Origin: JANXVY01 sp031365425
GTDB taxonomy: Bacteria > Pseudomonadota > Alphaproteobacteria > Rhizobiales > Hyphomicrobiaceae
Length of the DNA stretch: 5,189 nt
Assembly: GCA_031365425.1 (NCBI GenBank)
Contig: JANLYB010000140.1
Location: 1 to 5,189 of the forward strand
Direction of reading: 5' to 3'
The notes beneath the pieces were generated by a model, which was not told where the DNA came from, made no database searches, and saw nothing but the letters and a program-made list of their open reading frames with translations. Below, one piece after another: positions 1 to 5,157 of this stretch. The position numbers were made by a program, and so were the translations under genes. Position 1 is the stretch's first letter; every line of letters begins with the position of its first letter.

Positions 1-589
1 GGGCTAACGACTGCATCAGCGACAACACGCTGGTTGCTGTATCGGGATCAAGGCTAGCCACGGGTTCGTCAGCAAGAAGGATGCGGCTTTCCTGAGCGAG
101 CGCGCGGGCGATAGCAACGCGTTGCTGCTGCCCGCCAGATAGCGTGTCGGCCCGTTGATGGCGTTGATCCGATAGGCCAACGGCATCGAGAGCCTCGGAC
201 GCCAGCGCAACGTCAGCGGACGAAAACCAATCGGTTGCAACCCGCCACAACGGTGCGGTCCCCAGCCGCCCGGCCAGGACATTTTCCAACGCCGTGCGGC
301 GGCGGATCAAATTGAATTGCTGGAAAACGACGCCGATGTCGCGGCGAGCCATTGCGAGCGCGCGGCCTCTAAGGTCATGCAGCGCATGCTCGCCGATGAA
401 AATTTCACCAGCGTCGGGCTGGGTCAACCGGGTGATGCAGCGGAACAGTGTGGATTTGCCAGAGCCGCTGGGCCCTAAGACGGCGACAAATTCACCCGGA
501 TGAATAGTGAGCGAAGCGTCTCGCAAAGCCGCTACCTCGCCGTAGCGCTTGGACAATCCAGCAATCTGCAATGCTGCAAGGGCGCTCAT
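1..589 (-). CDS. phnC: Phosphonate-type ABC transporter ATP-binding protein PhnC, 3' end cut by window edge
   Basis: This is the cytoplasmic ATPase that powers import by the PhnD/PhnE system. The first 196 residues are visible and the C-terminus lies beyond the left edge. Seen directly: Walker A GPSGSGKST at about residues 39-47, Q-loop Gln in VFQQF near 90, ABC signature LSGGQQQR at 150-157, Walker B ILLADE at 170-175 and D-loop SLD at 179-181. The stretch between Q-loop and signature (NLIRRRTALENVLAGRLG, then a TAPLWR segment) is typical of PhnC and separates it from the many other ABC ATPases. The H-loop histidine would lie off the edge. The start ATG overlaps the phnE stop codon as ATGA, and a strong GGAGG lies 5 nt upstream, so translation is probably coupled to phnE. 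All catalytic motifs present are intact. Transport of phosphite or another oxyanion instead of phosphonate is possible. Confidence 0.93.
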   Translation of the reverse strand, partial: MSALAALQIAGLSKRYGEVAALRDASLTIHPGEFVAVLGPSGSGKSTLFRCITRLTQPDAGEIFIGEHALHDLRGRALAMARRDIGVVFQQFNLIRRRTALENVLAGRLGTAPLWRVATDWFSSADVALASEALDAVGLSDQRHQRADTLSGGQQQRVAIARALAQESRILLADEPVASLDPDTATSVLSLMQSLA

Positions 590-1392
590 AGCAGCCTCCG
601 CCGCAGGGAGGCGCTGAGCGCGTCGATGAGTGTCACCATGGCAAGGATGATGAGCAGGATGGCGAACAGCCGGTCGAATTGCAGCAGGTCCGTGCTGTTC
701 TTGAGCTCCTGGCCAATCCCGCCTGCGCCGACTATCCCAAGGACGGTCGAGGAGCGGACGTTGAACTCCCACAGATAAAGCAGGATAGATGCGAGCTGAG
801 GCATCACGTCAGGCAGCAGGGCAAAAAGGAAGACCTTGAGGCGGTTGGCACCGCTCATCGTTGCGGCTTCGATGGGTCCGGGTTCGGCGGTTTCGATGGT
901 CTCCGACCAGAGTTTGGCAATCGATCCTGCAGAATGCACGGCGATGCCCAAGACGCCTGCGAAAGGACCAAGACCGACAGCGGCCACGAATATCAGGGCG
1001 AAGACGAAACTGTCGATTCCGCGCAGGACATTGAGCAACCAGCGCGCGGGGTAATACAACCAGACTGCCGGGGTGGTGTTGCGTGCGGCCAAGAGGCAAA
1101 CGGGCGCTGCGATCGCCGCGCCGAAAGAGATGCCAACGGTCGCCATCGCGACTGTTTCGGCAGCACGCCGGGCAAGCGTTGGGAATTCGCTGAAGTCGGG
1201 CGGCCAAGCACGCGCCGCCCACCCCGCCAGCCGGGGCAAGCCTGCCCAAAGCTTTGCCAGGCTGATGTCGGCGACGTGCAGGCAAGCGACGTAGAACGCG
1301 ACGCCTGCCAGCAACGATGCAGCGAAGGCAAGCCGTTGGGCGAGCCTGGGTGGCTGCCCCGGGTGGACAAGAACATCGGTCAGCAAAACCAT
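586..1392 (-). CDS. phnE: Phosphonate-type ABC transporter permease PhnE
   Basis: This is the inner-membrane permease (268 aa) forming the translocation path for the substrate delivered by PhnD. Hydrophobic segments are visible at about residues 21-40, 79-103, 126-152, 196-222 and 242-262, with further shorter ones. The binding-protein-dependent permease EAA loop, which docks on the ATPase, reads EAATMSGANRLKVFLFALLP at 175-194, with the expected Glu-Ala-Ala, Gly181 and Leu-Pro. The following NVRSSTVLGIVGAGGIG (211-227) is characteristic of PhnE-type permeases. Length fits the family (about 260-280 aa). The start is the only reasonable in-frame codon, 8 nt after the phnD stop. It lacks a good Shine-Dalgarno sequence, so re-initiation by ribosomes ending phnD is likely. 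The stop overlaps the phnC start. One permease gene is visible; a second could lie off the left edge. Confidence 0.93.
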   Translation of the reverse strand: MVLLTDVLVHPGQPPRLAQRLAFAASLLAGVAFYVACLHVADISLAKLWAGLPRLAGWAARAWPPDFSEFPTLARRAAETVAMATVGISFGAAIAAPVCLLAARNTTPAVWLYYPARWLLNVLRGIDSFVFALIFVAAVGLGPFAGVLGIAVHSAGSIAKLWSETIETAEPGPIEAATMSGANRLKVFLFALLPDVMPQLASILLYLWEFNVRSSTVLGIVGAGGIGQELKNSTDLLQFDRLFAILLIILAMVTLIDALSASLRRRLL

Positions 1393-1400
1393 CTCATGGG

Positions 1401-2288
1401 TTAAGGCTTGGGCTTGATACGGCCGACGGCGATGCCGGCATCCTCTATCAGCTTATAGCTGCCATGGTCTGCCTTGATCCAGCCCGTGTAATGATTGGGC
1501 ATGATGGTCTTGGCTTCGTCTTCCGTGATGGCGAGCAGGGCTTCCTGTAATTTGGCCGTCAATGCCGGATCAAAGCCATCGCGGACCACGAGCGGATCGT
1601 TGGGGAGCGGATCTGATTTCCAGACGATCTGCGCTTCGGTTGCCTTGACCGTGCCCTTTTCGATCATGGCCTTGAAGTTGCGGTCATAGTCGGACGCAAG
1701 ATCGATTTGGCCGGAGGCAACCGCAGTGACGTTAGCGGCGTGGGAAGCGCCATCGCGATACTGGAAGTAGGTCTTGGGATCGATGTTCTGTGTTTTGAAC
1801 CAGTGGGTCGGGATCAGCCAGCCCGAAGTGGAGCCGACATCGGCGAGCGAAATTCGAAGCCCCTTGGCATCATCAGGCCACTTGGCGATTTTCAGGTCGG
1901 GGCGCGCGAGCATAATCGAATGATAGGTCGGCTTGCCGTCGTATTTGACGGTGGCAATGGCGTTAGCGCCGCCTTCCTGATGGGCGAGCACGTAGCCCCA
2001 CGGCCCCATCCAGGCAACATCGGCCTGTTTGTTGGCCAAGGCGATGGAGATGCCGGCCCAATCATTGGTGACGACAAGTTCGTAATCCCGGCCAAGCTTG
2101 GCAGCGATGTGTTTGAAGAATGGCTCATAGGCCTTGCGGGTGTCGGTGGCTGTGGGTTGGAAAGGTCCAACGGCGAAGCGGAGCTTTTCCTCGGCTGATC
2201 CCTCCGTCGGTGCAGAAACGAGGCCGAGCAGACCAGTAAGAGCTAGGACAAGGCTGCGAAGGGGCGTTTTAGCCGATCCAATGTTCAT
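1401..2288 (-). CDS. phnD: Phosphate/phosphite/phosphonate periplasmic binding protein PhnD
   Basis: This is the secreted substrate-capture protein (295 aa) of the importer. An N-terminal signal peptide is visible: Lys/Arg at 7 and 11, a hydrophobic core about 12-25, and likely cleavage after Gly-Ser-Ala32. The mature part shows PhnD-family landmarks: LRFAVGPFQPTATDTRKAYEPF (36-57), the aromatic WMGPWGYV (93-100), the anion-anchoring GSTSG (152-156), His183 and SDPLPNDPL (225-233). By my recollection of the E. coli PhnD structure, the Ser-Thr-Ser, His183 and Asp231 match phosphonate-contacting residues. The Glu that reads the 2-aminoethyl amine appears replaced by an Asp in SDYDRN (199-204), so ligand preference may differ. 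It is the first gene of the operon, with GGAG 5 nt before the ATG and a 141-bp divergent promoter region upstream. The order D-E-C differs from the E. coli C-D-E order. Family assignment is firm; exact substrate is not. Confidence 0.93.
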   Translation of the reverse strand: MNIGSAKTPLRSLVLALTGLLGLVSAPTEGSAEEKLRFAVGPFQPTATDTRKAYEPFFKHIAAKLGRDYELVVTNDWAGISIALANKQADVAWMGPWGYVLAHQEGGANAIATVKYDGKPTYHSIMLARPDLKIAKWPDDAKGLRISLADVGSTSGWLIPTHWFKTQNIDPKTYFQYRDGASHAANVTAVASGQIDLASDYDRNFKAMIEKGTVKATEAQIVWKSDPLPNDPLVVRDGFDPALTAKLQEALLAITEDEAKTIMPNHYTGWIKADHGSYKLIEDAGIAVGRIKPKP

Positions 2289-2429
2289 TTATGCTCCAAT
2301 GGGTAAGTAACGCTGTCTGAGTGCGGACCGTAACGTGTACGAAGCCGCCGGGACTGATTGTTACCCAGTCTCTACGAAATAGCACTGGGCGCAGATCGTG
2401 TCTGCGCTACGCTAAGGATCAGAGGTCTT
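2289..2429. promoter_or_regulatory. Divergent intergenic region between phnD and the phosphoesterase-like gene
   Basis: This 141-bp stretch must hold the promoters for both the leftward phnDEC operon and the rightward gene. It contains a 7-bp inverted repeat TGGGTAA (2300-2306) / TTACCCA (2361-2367). It also has GTAACG twice in direct orientation (2307-2312 and 2330-2335, 23 bp apart) and GTTAC in inverse orientation at 2360-2364. This could be an operator. I see no convincing sigma-70 hexamer pair and no proper two-half-site Pho box, only a lone CTGTC at 2313-2317. The region is inferred to be regulatory from gene orientation; the repeats are seen, their function is not known. Confidence 0.55.
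2421..2425 (+). promoter_or_regulatory. Ribosome-binding site deciding the start at 2430
   Basis: AGAGG lies 4 nt before the ATG at 2430, with AAGGA a little further upstream. The open frame extends back to a TTG at 2358, but that codon has no comparable Shine-Dalgarno and its extra 24 residues look unlike the family, so the ATG is preferred. Confidence 0.6.
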
Positions 2430-3317
2430 ATGCCGATTGAATGCGCCCCCTTAGTGCTCGATGGTACAGTCCTCGTGTTCGGCGGCCCTTATGGTAATTT
2501 GCAGGCGACCGGGGCTGTGTTGCGCGAAGCCTCCCGGCGCGGGATTTTATCATCCAATATCATCTGCACGGGTGACCTGGCCGCTTATTGCGGCAAGCCG
2601 CGCGAGACGATTGCGCTTGTCCGCGACGAAGGCATCCATGTCGTCATGGGCAACTGCGACGAACAATTGGGAAATGGCGCTGAGGACTGCGCATGCGGTT
2701 ATGCCACCGGCAGCGCCTGCGATCTGCTGTCGGCGCAGTGGTACACCTACGCCAATAGTCAACTGACAGATGAGGACCGGCGCTATCTTCAGACGTTACC
2801 CAAGCGGCTTGATGTGGTCATCGCAGGCCTTACCTTGGCCGTCATCCACGGCAGCGCGAGTAAGATCAACGCTTATGTGTTCCAATCGGCGCCGGTTGGC
2901 GTGTTGCGCGACGAACTTGCGTTGGCCGGAACGGATGGCGTCATCGGCGGTCATAGCGGGTTACCGTTTGCGCGAATTGTCGATAGCAAGCTGTGGCTCA
3001 ACGCAGGTGTCGTCGGGATGCCGGCGAATGATGCGACGGCTCGCGTTTGGTACGCCCTGCTGACGCCGTCCGCAGGTGGCATCCTCGTGGAGACCTGCGC
3101 ATTGGACTACGATTTTGAGGCAGCCCAGGCGGACATGCTGGCCGCAGGCTTACCCTCAGCCTATCGCGAGGCGCTCGGATCCGGCATTTGGCCGAGCAAT
3201 GACGTTCTGCCCGATGTGGAGCGCAGGCAGGAAGGCATAGCGCTCAAGCCGGAGCGGTTCGTTCTCGAACCAGCCAGTCTGGCCTTAAGCAAATCGCACG
3301 GCATAAATCGGCGGTAG
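2430..3317 (+). CDS. Calcineurin-like metallophosphoesterase-family protein with degenerate metal site
   Basis: This 295-aa cytoplasmic protein has no signal peptide and is related to the calcineurin-like phosphoesterases. Family motifs appear in order: ICTGDL (45-50), VMGNCDE (72-78, in place of GNHE), VIHG (138-141), GGHSG (173-177, in place of GHTH) and LNAGVVGMPAN (190-200). The first motif, normally Asp-x-His-Gly-Asn, is here GGPYGNL (18-24), so the Asp and His that bind the first metal are absent, as is the last His of GHTH. A cysteine-rich stretch follows the third motif (Cys76, 87, 89, 97). The C-terminal 70 residues are extra and of unknown role. I recall relatives in other alphaproteobacteria with the same GGPY motif, so this is probably a subfamily trait and not recent decay. 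Its divergence from phnDEC suggests, without proving, a link to phosphorus metabolism. The substrate is unknown and activity is uncertain. An upstream TTG start at 2358 is possible but less likely. Confidence 0.8.
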   Translation: MPIECAPLVLDGTVLVFGGPYGNLQATGAVLREASRRGILSSNIICTGDLAAYCGKPRETIALVRDEGIHVVMGNCDEQLGNGAEDCACGYATGSACDLLSAQWYTYANSQLTDEDRRYLQTLPKRLDVVIAGLTLAVIHGSASKINAYVFQSAPVGVLRDELALAGTDGVIGGHSGLPFARIVDSKLWLNAGVVGMPANDATARVWYALLTPSAGGILVETCALDYDFEAAQADMLAAGLPSAYREALGSGIWPSNDVLPDVERRQEGIALKPERFVLEPASLALSKSHGINRR

Positions 3318-4385
3318 CGTATTAGAGACAGCAGACCAACTATCGCCCTGATCTTCGCTGACCCACAGCCCGCCTGTCGTCGATCCCAAGGCGAGACGAT
3401 TGCCCGTTGCATCGAGTGCAAGTGCGTGTCGATAGACGACATCGTAGGCATGCGTTTGAGGCAGCCCTTTGGTGAGGCTATCGAACGTCTTGCCGCCGTC
3501 ACGGGTGCGCGTCACCACCAGTTTGCCGCCGACGGGAATTCGCTTTTCGTCTTTGATTTCGGGCACGAACCATGCGGTATCGGGTTCGCGCGGGTGTACA
3601 GCTACCGGAAAGCCAAACGCGGACGGGTTCACGTTGGTGAGTTCCTTGAAGGTGCGCCCTTCGTCGGATGAGATAAAGATGCCGTTGTGATGCTGGACCC
3701 ACATGCGGTCCGGGGCCGCCGCGCACTGGACGAGGCAATGGACGTCCTGGGCGATAGGATCGTGGGTGAGTTCAGGCGGGACGTGATCCGCGCGCATGCC
3801 TTCTCCGCGCTGCTGCCAGCTATCGCCGCCGTCTTCGGTCAGCCATATGCCGCCAGTCGATACGGCGATGAAGACACGCTTGGAATTCTTTGGATCGACG
3901 ATAATTGAGTGGATGCCGGGCAGATCCGCGCCACCGCCCATCCACTGTTTGCGTTTAGGATGCTCCCAGAGGGCGCTCACGATCTGCCAGCTATTGCCGC
4001 GGTCGCTAGAACGGAACAGCCCGCCCGGCAGCGTGCCGCACCACAAGACGCCCGGTTCGTCATCGCTGCCGGGCGTCAGCGCCCATATCCGCGCCGTGCT
4101 CCAGGCGAGGGGGCGGCCCCACATGTCGTTTTCTTCGTAGTCCTCGGGCTTGGGTGGATAAGCGGGGGCCGCGATCTCTTCCCAGCCGGCCTGCGTTGAG
4201 CGATGAACCTTGACGCCAAAATGACCGTGATCGAGTGCCGCGTAATGACGGCCATCGCGGTGGTCGGTCAGTGTCAGGGTAACGTTGTCGCCCAGGAACG
4301 CAGTGCCAGTGATTGCCCAGCCTGAGGATACGCGAGACACTGTAAACAAGCCCTTGCGCGTCGACACGAGCAGCTGATCGCTCAT
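3285..4385 (-). CDS. Asp-box (BNR) beta-propeller protein, often named exo-alpha-sialidase
   Basis: The product is a 366-aa protein built from BNR/Asp-box repeats (S/T-x-D-x-G-x-S/T-W/F). Five are clear: SSDRGNSW (126-133), TEDGGDSW (183-190), SSDEGRTF (239-246), TRDGGKTF (294-301) and SEDQGDSW (343-350). Their 49-57-residue spacing fits one blade per repeat, and the N-terminal part (1-100) may supply further blades. There is no signal peptide or membrane segment, so it is probably cytoplasmic. I see no FRIP motif and no recognisable sialidase catalytic triad, so the usual sialidase label is probably fold-based only. A VPS10/Ycf48-like propeller acting as a binding scaffold is an alternative. 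ATG at 4385 is chosen over the GTG at 4391 because GGAGG lies 6 nt before the ATG and would abut the GTG. It sits 2 nt after the MoaD-like stop codon, so both are co-expressed. Its last 33 bp overlap the convergent gene. Confidence 0.85.
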   Translation of the reverse strand: MSDQLLVSTRKGLFTVSRVSSGWAITGTAFLGDNVTLTLTDHRDGRHYAALDHGHFGVKVHRSTQAGWEEIAAPAYPPKPEDYEENDMWGRPLAWSTARIWALTPGSDDEPGVLWCGTLPGGLFRSSDRGNSWQIVSALWEHPKRKQWMGGGADLPGIHSIIVDPKNSKRVFIAVSTGGIWLTEDGGDSWQQRGEGMRADHVPPELTHDPIAQDVHCLVQCAAAPDRMWVQHHNGIFISSDEGRTFKELTNVNPSAFGFPVAVHPREPDTAWFVPEIKDEKRIPVGGKLVVTRTRDGGKTFDSLTKGLPQTHAYDVVYRHALALDATGNRLALGSTTGGLWVSEDQGDSWSAVSNTLPPIYAVRFA

Positions 4386-4387
4386 TC

Positions 4388-4657
4388 TCACCCTCCTGAT
4401 AGTGCCTGATAGACATAGACGTTGCTTGTTGGGCCGACGGGATCAGACAGCTTTGTGCGGTCGGATATGGAGCAGCCGTCGACGAAGATGGTCATGTGCT
4501 TGCGGAGCGCCCCCTGGTCATCAAGCACATAGCTGCGCGCCTGACGATTAGCGGCGAAGACATGCTCCAGCACTTCGCGAACCGTCGCGCCCTGTGCATC
4601 CGCCGGTGGGCACGGGACGTGGCGCTGGATATTCGGTGTGAACACGACTTGAACCAT
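4388..4657 (-). CDS. MoaD/ThiS-like ubiquitin-fold protein with C-terminal Gly-Gly
   Basis: This is an 89-aa small protein with beta-grasp (MoaD/ThiS) features: an N-terminal strand VQVVFTPNI, the helix region TVREVLEHVFAAN (25-37), a mid strand HMTIFVDG (54-61), the acidic-hydrophobic KLSDPVG (69-75), and the final strand and tail VYVYQALSGG (80-89). In this fold the terminal Gly-Gly is adenylated by an E1-like enzyme and then carries sulfur as a thiocarboxylate or is conjugated to a target. Here it is exposed without processing. It is unlikely to be the molybdopterin MoaD because no moa genes are nearby and its partner is a beta-propeller. I recognise the pair as recurring in other bacteria but know of no assigned function. 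No E1-like partner is in the window. The only in-frame start is ATG 4657; its Shine-Dalgarno (GAGG at 4671-4674) is unusually far, about 13 nt away. Confidence 0.82.
   Translation of the reverse strand: MVQVVFTPNIQRHVPCPPADAQGATVREVLEHVFAANRQARSYVLDDQGALRKHMTIFVDGCSISDRTKLSDPVGPTSNVYVYQALSGG
4392..4396 (-). promoter_or_regulatory. Ribosome-binding site of the beta-propeller gene, inside the Gly-Gly codons
   Basis: GGAGG is made from the last two sense codons (GGA GGG) of the MoaD-like gene and stands 6 nt before the ATG at 4385. It fixes the start of the propeller gene and ties its translation to the small gene. Confidence 0.75.
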
Positions 4658-4693
4658 ACGACCAACATACCCTCGTCATTAGGATCGCCAAGA

Positions 4694-4711
4694 TTTTTCA
4701 TGCATAAAAAA
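4694..4711. repeat. AT-rich palindrome
   Basis: An 18-bp near-perfect palindrome centres on ATGCAT, flanked by a T run on one side and an A run on the other, with a single mismatched pair. It lies 37 bp upstream of the MoaD-like start and is strikingly AT-rich for this genome. It could be a regulator site, or a T run ending transcription entering from the right. No GC-rich stem precedes it, so I do not call a terminator. Confidence 0.45.
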
Positions 4712-4746
4712 ACCGAATCTGAGCCATATAGGTGGATCGTAGGGCT

Positions 4747-4755
4747 TGTGGATAA
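4747..4755 (-). promoter_or_regulatory. Perfect DnaA-box sequence (TTATCCACA)
   Basis: The minus strand reads TTATCCACA, matching the strong bacterial DnaA-box consensus exactly. Related GTGGAT cores occur at 4732-4737 and, as TGTGGATTT, at 4842-4850. A 9-mer match has roughly a 4% chance of arising in a window of this size, so binding is plausible but unproven. There is no dense box cluster or dnaA/hemE neighbour to support an origin. Confidence 0.4.
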
Positions 4756-4775
4756 AGTTTTTCCGCGTAAACTTT
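4754..4775. repeat. Inverted repeat next to the DnaA box
   Basis: AAAGTTT (4754-4760) and AAACTTT (4769-4775) form a perfect 7-bp inverted repeat with an 8-nt spacer. It overlaps the end of the DnaA-box match. It could be an operator; its role is unknown. Confidence 0.4.
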
Positions 4776-4807
4776 GCCTTTGTTTTGCGCGCTTATTCAG
4801 CATGTTA

Positions 4808-4827
4808 GCCACCTTCCTGGAGGTGGC
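4808..4827. repeat. GC-rich hairpin upstream of the rRNA promoter
   Basis: GCCACCT (4808-4814) and AGGTGGC (4821-4827) form a perfect 7-bp stem with a 6-nt loop. No T run follows on either strand, so an intrinsic terminator is unlikely. It lies 37 bp before the -35 element and may be a protein site. Confidence 0.4.
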
Positions 4828-4856
4828 GAAGATGTGCCGTTTGTGGATTTCCAAAA

Positions 4857-4874
4857 GCCCGTGTTGACACGGGC
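4857..4874. repeat. Inverted repeat embracing the -35 element
   Basis: GCCCGTG (4857-4863) and CACGGGC (4868-4874) form a perfect 7-bp inverted repeat around TTGA. The right arm contains the last two bases of the -35 hexamer TTGACA. Such an arrangement suits an operator where a dimeric regulator would meet RNA polymerase. Confidence 0.55.
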
Positions 4875-4892
4875 GCTGTGATATTGTTTATT
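4864..4892 (+). promoter_or_regulatory. Predicted rRNA operon promoter
   Basis: A perfect -35 TTGACA (4864-4869) is followed after 17 nt by TTTATT (4887-4892), which matches TATAAT at four of six positions. Transcription would start near A4899. It precedes a non-coding region containing an rrn boxA, so I infer an rRNA promoter. The -35 element lies inside the inverted repeat described separately. Confidence 0.55.
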
Positions 4893-5076
4893 CAGTTCAT
4901 CGGCGCGGCACTGAGGTGTTGCGCTTGCCCGGCAGGGTGTCCAATCTTCGATCTTCTTCTGGTTCTCAAACGGCCAATCACCCGGATGAGAATTTGTTGT
5001 CTTTCGCGGCCAGCTACGGCGCTGGTTGGATTTCTGTTCGGTATCGTCAGGCCTTTGGGTGGTGGCGGTTCGACTT

Positions 5077-5089
5077 TGCTCTTTGACAA
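5077..5089 (+). promoter_or_regulatory. boxA antitermination site
   Basis: TGCTCTTTGACAA differs at one base from the E. coli rrn boxA TGCTCTTTAACAA. In the leader RNA this is the NusB-NusE (S10) binding site that protects rRNA transcription from Rho. It is the strongest single sign that a 16S gene follows. Confidence 0.75.
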
Positions 5090-5141
5090 TTGAATTTGAA
5101 GGAAGAGAAACGCAGGCGGCGGGGTCCTGGCGGATCGTCCC

Positions 5142-5157
5142 TGACCAGCGATGGTCA
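5142..5157 (+). other. GNRA-capped hairpin in the rRNA leader
   Basis: TGACCA and TGGTCA form a perfect 6-bp stem closed by the tetraloop GCGA, which fits the stable GNRA class. It lies 53 nt after boxA. It may help fold or process the pre-rRNA; this role is inference. Confidence 0.55.

Noticed and set aside
679..1404. A 241-codon open frame on the plus strand
   Set aside because: It lies wholly opposite phnE, has a charged low-complexity composition with no recognisable domain, and phnE is clearly the real gene.
1707..2198. A 163-codon plus-strand open frame opposite phnD
   Set aside because: A by-product of GC-rich codon use on the other strand; no ribosome site or domain.
2313..2334. Possible Pho box (PhoB site) near CTGTC
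   Set aside because: Only one half-site is recognisable; the second at the expected 11-bp step does not match.
2358..2429. N-terminal extension of the phosphoesterase-like gene from a TTG codon
   Set aside because: There is no Shine-Dalgarno before the TTG, while AGAGG precedes the ATG at 2430; the added residues do not resemble the family.
4808..4827. GC-rich hairpin as an intrinsic terminator
   Set aside because: No T run follows the stem in either direction.
4658..4863. Chromosomal replication origin
   Set aside because: Only one perfect DnaA box and no characteristic neighbours (dnaA, hemE, parAB, rpmH); the evidence is too thin.
4496..4867. A 123-codon plus-strand frame antisense to the MoaD-like gene and crossing the regulatory region
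   Set aside because: Runs through the DnaA box, palindromes and predicted -35 element, and shows no protein-family features.
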